A stretch of 64,000 nt of DNA from PUPG01 sp964463915 (GTDB lineage Bacteria; Bacteroidota; Bacteroidia; Bacteroidales; UBA7960): the NCBI GenBank assembly GCA_964463915.1, contig CAYXEH010000001.1:62001-126000 (forward strand). The letters are read 5' to 3'. Of the stretch, positions 17,248-25,505 are shown piece by piece. The first letter of the stretch is position 1; each line of letters starts with the position of its first letter. The notes beneath the pieces were generated by a model. That model was not told the origin of the DNA and searched no databases. It saw only the letters and a list, made by a program, of their open reading frames with translations. Position numbers and translations under genes: made by a program.

Positions 17248-19641
17248 CTATTCGTAATTGAGGTTCTTTACGGGATTTTGCCGGGCTGCCCGTGAGGAGT
17301 AAAACAAAACTGTCAATGTGGCAATCAACAGAATAAGTGATATGGAAATGCCAAAATGTAAGACCCCGACATCAATCCGGTATGGATAATTATTGAGCCA
17401 CCGGCCTATAACCAGGTAGGCAAAGGGCAGTGAAATAAGTACTGCCATCAACACCACCCGTAAAAATGCACCCACCAGCATTACGTTAATACTGACGGTT
17501 GTTGCACCCAATACTTTGCGTATACTGATCTCTTTCCTGCGTTGGTTCATCATATAGGCGGTCAGCCCGAACAGTCCCAGACAGGAAATTACAATGCATA
17601 AAACAGAAAACCAAAGAAACAGCTTCATGGTATTTTCTTCATCACGGGTCTCGGAGTCAAGCACTTCATTCACAAAATTGCTCCTGAAAGGATGACCGGG
17701 AAAATAGCTGGTAAACACCTGCTCAACATCCTCAAGCAACTTGCCGGTATTCTCTGTCTGATAACGAATATTCACCACATTGATCTCTTCACGCTCATAC
17801 AAAAAGAAAGCAGGCTGAATAGGAAGACGCACATTATAATAATTATAATCCTTTACCACTCCCACAACCGTATAGTAATCATGATTGTCTGAATTCGGGT
17901 TAAGAATTCTTTTCCCTATGGGATTTTCCCAGCCCAGTACCCGGCAGGTTGCTTCATTCACGATGGCAGCCTCATGAGGATCGGTGGCAGCCTCATGGCT
18001 GAAGTTTCGTCCTTCCACAATATCCATTCCCATTGTGGGGAAGAAATCCGGATTTACATACCCGTATCGAACCATCTGGCGGGTATTCACAGAATCCATT
18101 ACCTCCATGGTACTCTGTCTTCCGGCCACCCCGTTGTAATTACTTGCAAGTCCGACAGACTGCACTTCCGGCAATTCTTTGAGTAAATTGCTAAACCCCG
18201 TTAAACCTTCATAGCTGGTACTGTCATCGAAATGCATATACAGGGTGTTTTCAGGCTCGTACCCCCTGTCCTTTTCCTGCATATACCTGACCTGGTGCAA
18301 TACCACAATGGTAGAGAAAATCAGACCGGTAGAAATCACAAACTGGAAAATGACCAGTATCTTGCGTAACAGCACCGCTTTGGGTTTACCGGATGTTAAA
18401 CCAGACTTCAATGCTTCGGCAGGCCGGAAGCGCGACATGAATATACCCGGGTATAAACCGGACAACAAACCCACCACCAGCAATATCCCTAATAAGCCCA
18501 CATTGAACAGCGGGTTTCTGACAAAATCAATATGCAGAGTGCTGCCCAGCAGCATATTGAATTCAGGAATCATCACCTCGAGCAACACCAGTGAGAGTAA
18601 CACAGCAACAAAGCTAAGTGCCAGGGATTCACTGACAAACTGAAGGGCCAGTTTTCCTCTGCCTGCTCCCAGTACTTTCCGCACCCCGACCTCCCTGGCC
18701 CGTCGGGCGGCATTGGCCGTAGAAAGGTTAATAAAATTGATGCAGGCTATGGCAAGGACCAATATGGCAATCAGTGCAAAAACATAGACCCCCCTGATGT
18801 CTCCTGAGGCAGTTACGATCTGTATATCCACATTCCCGGACCCAAGGTATATATCCTCAGCATCCTGCAGATAAAAGGTATTACTCATCATGTTCCCCCC
18901 GGTTTCCTGTTCAGCTTCATTCCGGTAATGACTGTTCAACTGGTTTTCCACTTCCTCCACACTTGCATCCGGAGTGAGTGCCAGGTAAGTAATTACGCTG
19001 TTATTACCCAGGTGGGAAAAGTACGGAGCGTCCTGTTCCACGGTAGTAAGTGACATCAGCACATCCAACCGCAGATGGGTAAGCAGGTCATTATTGTCAA
19101 ATACTCCGGTAATGGCGTACAGGCGATTGTCATGCCTGAAGGTCTTGCCGATCACATCGGTGGTTTTATAGATCCGTAAGGCCGTTTCTTTGCTTACCAC
19201 AGCGGTATTTGGCTCTGCAAGGAGCTGGCCGGATTGCAAACCGGTATTTACGGACAATCCGAGGAAATGCAACACCCGGCCTTCACCGTAACCGGTTTGT
19301 TCACGGAAAATCTCTCCATCAACCTCCAGTGAGGGTGAAGCAGGCTGCAGGCGAAAGGCCTCTTCGACGCCGGGAATATTCCTGTTAATATAGGGGGCCC
19401 AGCCTCCACTCGTAATCGCTACATGCTGGACATCAATTCCCGCCGGCTCCTGTATGCCAACCATACGGTACAACCGGGCATCCTCCGGCAGATGTGAATC
19501 ATATGAGAGTTCTTGTTGAAGATAAAGTGCAATCAGAAGAAATGCAGCAATCCCTACCGTAAGACCAATCAAATTGATTATGGTAAAAGACAGGTTCCTG
19601 TATAAATAGCGCCAGGTGGTGGCGAAAAAATGTCTCAGCAT
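17248..19641 (-). CDS. Large ABC transporter permease, MacB/FtsX type
   Basis: This 797-residue inner-membrane protein has the duplicated layout of Bacteroidota FtsX/MacB permeases. A first transmembrane helix (about residues 20-42) is followed by a periplasmic MacB_PCD domain and three helices (about 285-405). A further helix near 430 precedes a second periplasmic domain, and three C-terminal helices contain the conserved QRRKEISIRKVLGA. The matching first-half motif is RAREVGVRKVLGAG. Such permeases need a separate LolD-like ATPase, and none is adjacent. They commonly act in efflux or envelope stress. The upstream region carries a sigma-54 promoter candidate and two tandem palindromes, which suggests signal-dependent expression. 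Confidence 0.92.
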   Translation of the reverse strand: MLRHFFATTWRYLYRNLSFTIINLIGLTVGIAAFLLIALYLQQELSYDSHLPEDARLYRMVGIQEPAGIDVQHVAITSGGWAPYINRNIPGVEEAFRLQPASPSLEVDGEIFREQTGYGEGRVLHFLGLSVNTGLQSGQLLAEPNTAVVSKETALRIYKTTDVIGKTFRHDNRLYAITGVFDNNDLLTHLRLDVLMSLTTVEQDAPYFSHLGNNSVITYLALTPDASVEEVENQLNSHYRNEAEQETGGNMMSNTFYLQDAEDIYLGSGNVDIQIVTASGDIRGVYVFALIAILVLAIACINFINLSTANAARRAREVGVRKVLGAGRGKLALQFVSESLALSFVAVLLSLVLLEVMIPEFNMLLGSTLHIDFVRNPLFNVGLLGILLVVGLLSGLYPGIFMSRFRPAEALKSGLTSGKPKAVLLRKILVIFQFVISTGLIFSTIVVLHQVRYMQEKDRGYEPENTLYMHFDDSTSYEGLTGFSNLLKELPEVQSVGLASNYNGVAGRQSTMEVMDSVNTRQMVRYGYVNPDFFPTMGMDIVEGRNFSHEAATDPHEAAIVNEATCRVLGWENPIGKRILNPNSDNHDYYTVVGVVKDYNYYNVRLPIQPAFFLYEREEINVVNIRYQTENTGKLLEDVEQVFTSYFPGHPFRSNFVNEVLDSETRDEENTMKLFLWFSVLCIVISCLGLFGLTAYMMNQRRKEISIRKVLGATTVSINVMLVGAFLRVVLMAVLISLPFAYLVIGRWLNNYPYRIDVGVLHFGISISLILLIATLTVLFYSSRAARQNPVKNLNYE

Positions 19642-19670
19642 AACTCCGGATTTCGTTCACAGGGGTTTAC

Positions 19671-19686
19671 CGCCAAAAATATGCCA
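19671..19686 (-). promoter_or_regulatory. Sigma-54 (RpoN) promoter candidate for the FtsX permease
   Basis: On the minus strand TGGCATATTTTTGGCG has GG and GC separated by exactly 10 bases, as in the -24/-12 consensus TGGCAC-N5-TTGC. The -24 half matches well (TGGCA); the -12 half is TGGC instead of TTGC. The predicted start lies about 20 bases before the ATG. Confidence 0.55.
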
Positions 19687-19750
19687 CCTTCTTTAATCGC
19701 CTCTGGGATAACGACAAAAGAAACAATAAAAAAACAAACCCATCCAGAGT

Positions 19751-19787
19751 TGTACAAAATCGTACATAGACTGTACATTATCGCACA
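19751..19787. promoter_or_regulatory. Two tandem palindromes, candidate activator-binding sites
   Basis: TGTACAAAATCGTACA (19751-19766) is a perfect 5-bp inverted repeat with a 6-base spacer. TGTACATTATCGCACA (19772-19787) is an imperfect copy. They start 21 bases apart, two helical turns, and their centres lie about 100 and 120 bases upstream of the predicted sigma-54 start. This is the usual place for enhancer-binding activators. Confidence 0.6.
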
Positions 19788-19855
19788 CTTGCTGTTCTTT
19801 TGAAGGGATAATCAGCCAACGGACTTAATATATACTAAGTCAGCACTTCGTATGA

Positions 19856-21073
19856 CTAAGTCAACACCTCATACTTTTTCATCTTACCATCCAGGGCCTT
19901 TCGGATTGTTAAAAGCTGCGATGAATCCTGCAGGTTAAAAGTAAGGGTTACAAGCACATACCCCACAGGCACTGTGGTAATTGATCTTTCATGGGATATC
20001 TCATTGATGTTGGCCCGCAACTTCTCCAGTATACTGATAATTGATTTAAGCTCACCGGCAACGTCAGGGATAAGCACCGCGATCCGGGCTCGCAGGCCTT
20101 CTTCCATCATTCCTTTTTCCAGGATCTGTTCCAGGATTCCCATGTTAATGTTTCCGCCACTGATCACAGGAACCACATTTCGACCCGAAAGATCAGCCTT
20201 TTTGTGCAATACAGCAGCCATTGCAGCCACGCCGGCAGGTTCAGCCAGAATCTTTGCGCGCTGTAAAAGAAGGTAAGCTGTGTGGGCAATCTCGGCATCA
20301 TTCACCACCAACAACTCATCCACATAATTTTTGGTTGCCTCATATGTCAGGTTTCCGGGGGTTTTCACCGCTATTCCGTCGGCAATGGTTTGCATAGTGG
20401 TCAGCTTCTCCGGCTTTCCTGACTTCAGGGAGTTCTTCATGGATTGTGCCCCGGACGCCTCCACCCCGATAATGCGAATATCAGGGTTCATTTCCTTCAA
20501 CGCAATGGCAATTCCGGCAATCATACCTCCTCCGCCGACGGGCACCAGCACGTCCTCAATAGAATCCATCGACTGAAACAGCTCCAGTCCGATGGTCCCC
20601 TGACCCGCAATAATATACGGGTCATCAAAGGGATGCACAAATGCCGCACCCGATTTTTCCTGGTACTTCATGGCTGCAGCAAAAGCATCATCAAATGTTT
20701 CGCCTTCCAGTACCACTTCCCCTCCATAGCTGCGGGTAGCAATCACCTTTAAAGGAGGGGTAAATACAGGCATAAAGATCCGTGCTTTTATCCCGACCAG
20801 TTTAGCTGCAAATGCCACTCCCTGGGCATGATTCCCTGCCGAGGCACAAACCACTCCTTTCTGAAGTTCACTTTTGGGAAGGTTAATTATCTTATTGTAG
20901 GCACCCCTGACTTTAAAGGAACCGGTCGACTGGAGATTCTCCAGCTTCATAAACACATTTGCCCCGGCCATGGCAGAAAATGACTTGGAGTGTTCAAGTG
21001 GGGTCACTTTCACTATGCCCTTGAGTCTGCGCTGGGCTTTAATAATATCGGAGTAATCGGGAAGTTTTGCCAT
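19856..21073 (-). CDS. ilvA: Threonine ammonia-lyase (threonine dehydratase)
   Basis: This 405-residue PLP enzyme converts threonine to 2-oxobutanoate, the first step to isoleucine. The PLP lysine is Lys54 in GSFKVRGAYNK, the phosphate-binding loop is VPVGGGGMIAG, and a single C-terminal ACT-like domain (about residues 325-405, starting LRARIAVLIPDV) suggests allosteric control. The short form with one ACT-like domain also fits the catabolic TdcB group or serine/threonine use, so the biosynthetic role is likely but not certain. The ATG 14 codons inside the longest frame gives MAKLPDYSDIIKAQ, the normal start. No other branched-chain genes are adjacent. Confidence 0.9.
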   Translation of the reverse strand: MAKLPDYSDIIKAQRRLKGIVKVTPLEHSKSFSAMAGANVFMKLENLQSTGSFKVRGAYNKIINLPKSELQKGVVCASAGNHAQGVAFAAKLVGIKARIFMPVFTPPLKVIATRSYGGEVVLEGETFDDAFAAAMKYQEKSGAAFVHPFDDPYIIAGQGTIGLELFQSMDSIEDVLVPVGGGGMIAGIAIALKEMNPDIRIIGVEASGAQSMKNSLKSGKPEKLTTMQTIADGIAVKTPGNLTYEATKNYVDELLVVNDAEIAHTAYLLLQRAKILAEPAGVAAMAAVLHKKADLSGRNVVPVISGGNINMGILEQILEKGMMEEGLRARIAVLIPDVAGELKSIISILEKLRANINEISHERSITTVPVGYVLVTLTFNLQDSSQLLTIRKALDGKMKKYEVLT

Positions 21074-21121
21074 AACGCAAAGATAAGCGCTTTCACCTAA
21101 AACAACATCCCTCAAATACCA

Positions 21122-22219
21122 TTACACGGATCCCGCAGATCCATTGGGTCTACTGATTGCCATATTAAACCCATCAACCAGCTCCCTGAAAGTTTCCTTA
21201 ACCGTGGTGATCCTGGAAGCCAGATAGGCATTTGTCCCTGCAAAAGCATAACCATTCTGCATATTTCCTTTATATGCACTGTATAAGGCATTGATGATGC
21301 AGTAAGGGCTGCTTGACACATCACAGGTCCGGATACAATGAAACGGACATTTGATGGGGCGCTTCAATCCCTGTTTAACCTTGTCAATAAAACCGTTGTT
21401 TATTGCACGGCCGGGCATCCCCACAGGGCTCTGGATAATTTCAATGTCGGACTGGGAGGCATTGAGATATACCTGTTTAAAGCCTGGAGAAGCATCGCAT
21501 TCTTCGGTGGTAACAAAACGGGTGCCGATCTGTACAGCGGTGGCACCTATTTTCAATATATTGAATATATCCTGACCCGAATAAATTCCCCCGGCAGCAA
21601 TCACCGGAATTTTTTGCTGGTATTGTTCCTCAAAAACACTCACTTCCTTTACAACGGCAGGTACAAGCTCTTCCAGCGAATAGCGCTCATCTTCAATCTG
21701 GTCGTTTTTAAAGCCCAGATGCCCTCCTGCTTTCGGACCTTCCACCACGATGGCATCCGGCAGGTAATTGTGGGTTGATTTCCATTTGGTACAGATCAGT
21801 TTAGCTGCCCTGGCAGAAGAAACAATAGGAACCAGTTTGGTTTTACTTCCTGGTGTAAGAAAAGAGGGCAATTCGAAGGGAAGCCCCGCCCCTGAAAAAA
21901 TAATATCCGATTTCTCTGCAATGGCGGTTTTCACCAGATCGGCAAAATTTGACATGGCAACCATGATATTCACTCCGATGATCCCTTTTGTTTTTTCTTT
22001 GGCCAGCCTGATTTCCTTTTTCAGGCCTTCAATATTGGCCTCCAGGTAGTCCATCGTTGAATTCCGGTGAACAAAGCCCAGTCCGGCGGCGGATATCACA
22101 CCCACGCCTCCCTGATTGGCCACGGCAGCGGCAAGTCCGGACAAAGAAATGCCAACACCCATGCCACCCTGGATGATCGGTACGGGGATACTCAGTTTCC
22201 CCAGTTTTAATTCTCGCAT
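21122..22219 (-). CDS. Nitronate monooxygenase / 2-nitropropane dioxygenase family flavoprotein
   Basis: This 365-residue protein has the family N-terminus PIIQGGMGVGISLSGLAAAV, the FMN phosphate-binding stretch IPVIAAGGIYSGQDI and the following ATAVQIGTRFVTTEE. The fold is a TIM barrel using FMN. Many members oxidise alkyl nitronates; others are FabK-like enoyl reductases, so the substrate is open. A cysteine-bearing C-terminal segment (CPFHCIRTCDVSSSPYC) is present, as in the longer bacterial subgroup. It is 48 bases upstream of ilvA on the same strand and could be co-transcribed. TACCTTTG at 22264-22271 is a possible -7 element. Confidence 0.85.
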   Translation of the reverse strand: MRELKLGKLSIPVPIIQGGMGVGISLSGLAAAVANQGGVGVISAAGLGFVHRNSTMDYLEANIEGLKKEIRLAKEKTKGIIGVNIMVAMSNFADLVKTAIAEKSDIIFSGAGLPFELPSFLTPGSKTKLVPIVSSARAAKLICTKWKSTHNYLPDAIVVEGPKAGGHLGFKNDQIEDERYSLEELVPAVVKEVSVFEEQYQQKIPVIAAGGIYSGQDIFNILKIGATAVQIGTRFVTTEECDASPGFKQVYLNASQSDIEIIQSPVGMPGRAINNGFIDKVKQGLKRPIKCPFHCIRTCDVSSSPYCIINALYSAYKGNMQNGYAFAGTNAYLASRITTVKETFRELVDGFNMAISRPNGSAGSV

Positions 22220-22335
22220 TATTGAAATCCTCTCTGCTAAATAACTAAATAAAGTAAGCTATACAAAGGTAATCATATTAAACGACCGCTTAACATAGAA
22301 TAATGCGACAACTGTTAAATAAACAAACAAAAGAA

Positions 22336-24030
22336 TTATTGCTTTTCAAAGATAATACCAGTTGACCTTCCGCTGGAAGCTTCAAAGGCCGTAACCCCTC
22401 CTTCTGCGTTACGAATAAAATTCAGGTTCATTATGGGAAATGCACCGGCAAACGCATCTTTGTCATCAGCCTTCAGCGGAATCTCACCCAACCGCCTTTG
22501 CCAAAGTATAAGTTTGCCCTCATCATTTACTTCCACACGATAAAAAGCCTCCAGTTCCTCACTGAAATACCTCCCCGTATAATTGTCCAGGTCGTCAGCG
22601 GAAGGCTCCCAGGCGGGTTCTGTGATCCGGTTAAGGCGATGGTTTCCGTTCTGATGGAGGGTCACTGCATCCGCTTCTCCATCTTCATTCCGGTGAAAAG
22701 TCATGCTGGCCTCCACCACTGTGAGGTAGAATGTGGAATCAGAACCGGAAAATATTTCAAAGCGGGGTTGCCCGGTAGCCTGTGCATACAACTGGTCTTC
22801 TTCCCTGGTAAACTCCATGATGAATCCGGGTGCCGCTTCCATCTCATACCTCCCCGACAGCTTGTCAAACTTTTCCGGATCATAAACAAACGATGCATCT
22901 GCCTGCGAATGGTCGCTTTCCTCAATGTCCATCAAGTCGGAAAAAAATGCTTCTGCTACCCGCTTCGCGATCTGATCGGGGAAGGTATTGTTATTGCTTT
23001 GGGTAACCACTGCACCTTCGACCTCCGGAAACAACACAAATACAGAACGATGGGCCACATCTGCCCCGCCGTGCTGGATCATCTTAAGTCCGTTCAATTC
23101 TCCAATGACCAGTCCATACCCGTAAGATGTTGTTTTTCCGTTGTTAAGTAAAAAAGGGGTCGTCATTTTCTCAATTATTTCCGGGCTGCCCACAACAGGA
23201 TCATAGAAATTCCTGATCCACTTCTCCAGGTCAACTGGTGTGGTATAAATACCTCCCGGACCCATTGACGCATAAATATCGGAAACAGCTGCGATTTCCT
23301 CCTCTTCCACACTATATCCCTGGGCTCGGCCGGGAACGATGTGTCCGGGATGACGACGAATCAACGTTTGCTCCATTCCAAGGGGTTTGAACACGTTCTC
23401 CTGCATCCAATCGGGAAAATCTTCTCCTGTGACTTTCTCCACAACCATAGCCAAAAGGGCATATCCGGTATTGTTATAGTTATAAATATCTCCCGGTGTA
23501 TTCTGAAGCTTTGGCTGGTTCCGGATCAGGGCAATAATCTCCTTCCGGCGAATATGATCACTCAGATGCAGACCCGACATGGCCAGCGAATTCAAATACT
23601 CCCTGTAGCCACTGGTATGCGAGATCAGATGACGCAGACGAACGGTATCACCCAGTTGGGGAAGTTCCGGAATATATTCCCGGATATCATCTTCCACTGA
23701 TAATTGACCCTGATCTTCCAGTAACGCGATGGCAAAAGCGGTAAATTGCTTGGACGTAGAACCAATGTTGGTAGGTGTAGTGAGGTCAAATGGTACATTG
23801 TATGAAAGGTTGGCCATGCCAAAGGCATTTTGATACACCACCTTATTATCCCGCATGACCCAAATCACCCCGCCGGGGGTTTGTTCATTGTCATAATCTT
23901 CGATCAGCTGCCGGACAATTGATGCAGCATCTGTATCGGGGTCACCGGCATAAAGTTCATTTCCCGGCCCGAAGGCAATAATTAAATAAATCACTGATGA
24001 TGCAAGCAGATGAACAGTAAATTTTTTCAT
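22336..24030 (-). CDS. Exported serine hydrolase, beta-lactamase (class C/PBP4*) family
   Basis: This 564-residue protein has a signal peptide (about residues 1-28) and a class C beta-lactamase-type domain: catalytic SxxK as STSK (Ser91, Lys94), the YxN motif in YNNTGYALL and a late HGG in MIQHGGADVAHRS. The last 180 residues are a DUF3471-like beta domain often found behind this fold. The family includes D-alanyl-D-alanine carboxypeptidases, esterases and peptidases; activity against beta-lactams is not implied. An in-frame TTG two codons earlier is open, but the ATG at 24030 is preferred. It follows the CAP-domain gene by about 110 bases on the same strand. Confidence 0.88.
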   Translation of the reverse strand: MKKFTVHLLASSVIYLIIAFGPGNELYAGDPDTDAASIVRQLIEDYDNEQTPGGVIWVMRDNKVVYQNAFGMANLSYNVPFDLTTPTNIGSTSKQFTAFAIALLEDQGQLSVEDDIREYIPELPQLGDTVRLRHLISHTSGYREYLNSLAMSGLHLSDHIRRKEIIALIRNQPKLQNTPGDIYNYNNTGYALLAMVVEKVTGEDFPDWMQENVFKPLGMEQTLIRRHPGHIVPGRAQGYSVEEEEIAAVSDIYASMGPGGIYTTPVDLEKWIRNFYDPVVGSPEIIEKMTTPFLLNNGKTTSYGYGLVIGELNGLKMIQHGGADVAHRSVFVLFPEVEGAVVTQSNNNTFPDQIAKRVAEAFFSDLMDIEESDHSQADASFVYDPEKFDKLSGRYEMEAAPGFIMEFTREEDQLYAQATGQPRFEIFSGSDSTFYLTVVEASMTFHRNEDGEADAVTLHQNGNHRLNRITEPAWEPSADDLDNYTGRYFSEELEAFYRVEVNDEGKLILWQRRLGEIPLKADDKDAFAGAFPIMNLNFIRNAEGGVTAFEASSGRSTGIIFEKQ

Positions 24031-24143
24031 AGTCAATTAATTTAAAGGATAAATCCGGGATACATGCTTTACGATCGCAAAAAGGAGAAACACAATCCTT
24101 CTGACTGTGAAACGAACATCCATTCAGAAAAGTTACAAACAGC

Positions 24144-24659
24144 TTATTGCCTTGGCTTTGCCAGCACCTGGGTCCAGAACTTCTCAGTGCGGGCTACGCC
24201 CATCTCTTTAAAGTCTCCCTGCATGATATTCACGCAATGCTGCGGACTGGCCATCCAGCCCTCCACAACCCGGTGTTCTGCTTCCCTGTGAACCATGGCA
24301 ATATTCTCTCCTATGGTACGCCAGTCGTACCCGACCCGGTCAATTCGATCAGCAAGAACGGAATCATCACTGCCCGTATGGGCCAGAAAATCATTCTCAT
24401 ACATATCGTCACTGTGAATCTGCGCCGCAGTGGCAAGGGTATCATTCCAGGTCAGGGGCTCAGCCGGAGGCTGATATTTTCCGCCGCACTCCGCACCGCT
24501 GATACGATAACCATTGATCAACTCCAGCAGCAACGCTTTATCTACTAACTTGTTGACCTCCTCCGCCCCGGCCGGGCGCAAAACAAACAACAACGTAACA
24601 AAAACAAAAAAACCCATGTACATTTTAAGAACAACCCACATATTCAGTATGAATTTCAT
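24144..24659 (-). CDS. Exported CAP (SCP/PR1) domain protein
   Basis: This 171-residue protein has an N-terminal hydrophobic segment (about residues 8-30) and one CAP domain. The domain motifs are LTWNDTLATAAQIHSDDM, FLAHTGSDD, GENIAMV and the closing WMASPQHCVNIM, with the conserved His and Glu of the CAP cavity visible. Bacterial CAP proteins are secreted and of mostly unknown function. The start codon overlaps the stop of the upstream PP2C gene as ATGA, so translation is probably coupled. Confidence 0.85.
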   Translation of the reverse strand: MKFILNMWVVLKMYMGFFVFVTLLFVLRPAGAEEVNKLVDKALLLELINGYRISGAECGGKYQPPAEPLTWNDTLATAAQIHSDDMYENDFLAHTGSDDSVLADRIDRVGYDWRTIGENIAMVHREAEHRVVEGWMASPQHCVNIMQGDFKEMGVARTEKFWTQVLAKPRQ

Positions 24660-25399
24660 ATAGTAAGAACCAATCTGACTACCGAAATATTGTCGATGCC
24701 TCCCTTTTCATTGGCAGCCTCTGCCAATGTCCGGGCATCCCCTGAACCAAGCAGGGAAGCAATCTCATTGTCATCCAGCATATCGCTAAGCCCGTCGGAA
24801 CAAAGCAACAGCACATCACCTGTTGCCATGTTGCTTATCTCCCCCACCTCAATATAAGGTGCCTGTCCCGCACCAATACAATTAGCGATCATATTTGACG
24901 GAATACCTGGATCATTCATCAGGGCAGCCTGGCTATGGTCCTGGGTAAGCTTCACCAGTTTTCCTCCTGAATAATGATACAACCTGCTGTCACCGGCATG
25001 AATCCAGAAAACACCGTTATGTAAAAACAACAAGCCGCAGACTGTGGTTCCCATCCCGGCATATGCAGGATTCTCGTCACCCAGGTGTACCAGGTGCCAA
25101 TGGACATCCTTTACCCATCCTGTGAACTCCTCTCTGAGCGTGACTATATCTGCATCAGACGACAAGTTCTCCGTGAACACTTTAAGGTGCTCCAATACCT
25201 CACGACTCGCCACTTCCCCCGCCCTGTGACCACCTAGTCCGTCAGCCACTGCAAAAACCGGGGTATCCTTTTTTGTGAAAGATCGCCTGCAAAAATCATC
25301 TGTAAAAACGAGGCCATCAAGCAGCACATGATCCTCATTGTGGTTACGTACCAGGCCTTTATGTGAAAAACCCTCCGCAGTGATTATAAAATTTTTCAT
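24656..25399 (-). CDS. PP2C-family serine/threonine protein phosphatase
   Basis: This 247-residue cytoplasmic phosphatase has the metal-binding motifs of PP2C enzymes: RNHNEDHVLLDG, FAVADGLGGHRAGEVAS, HAGDSRLYHY, LLLCSDGLSDML and the closing GGIDNISVVRLVL. Such enzymes usually oppose Hanks-type kinases, but no kinase is seen in this window. The gene is the first of a minus-strand unit with the CAP protein (ATGA overlap). The 106-base gap to the divergent PUL regulator holds both promoters. Confidence 0.9.
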   Translation of the reverse strand: MKNFIITAEGFSHKGLVRNHNEDHVLLDGLVFTDDFCRRSFTKKDTPVFAVADGLGGHRAGEVASREVLEHLKVFTENLSSDADIVTLREEFTGWVKDVHWHLVHLGDENPAYAGMGTTVCGLLFLHNGVFWIHAGDSRLYHYSGGKLVKLTQDHSQAALMNDPGIPSNMIANCIGAGQAPYIEVGEISNMATGDVLLLCSDGLSDMLDDNEIASLLGSGDARTLAEAANEKGGIDNISVVRLVLTI

Positions 25400-25477
25400 T
25401 ATACTTTTCAGGCTTTTGTGGTTTGAGCTATATGGACATTCAATGTAAATGTATGAATAATAAAAAAAAAAGAAGGT

Positions 25478-25485
25478 TATCTTTG
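25478..25485 (+). promoter_or_regulatory. Candidate -7 element (TATCTTTG) for the PUL regulator
   Basis: TATCTTTG fits TAnnTTTG and lies 20 bases before the ATG of the regulator. No clear TTTG is found 19-20 bases upstream; the region there is an A-run. Confidence 0.4.
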
Positions 25486-25505
25486 ATTAAGATTATCGAC
25501 CAACT

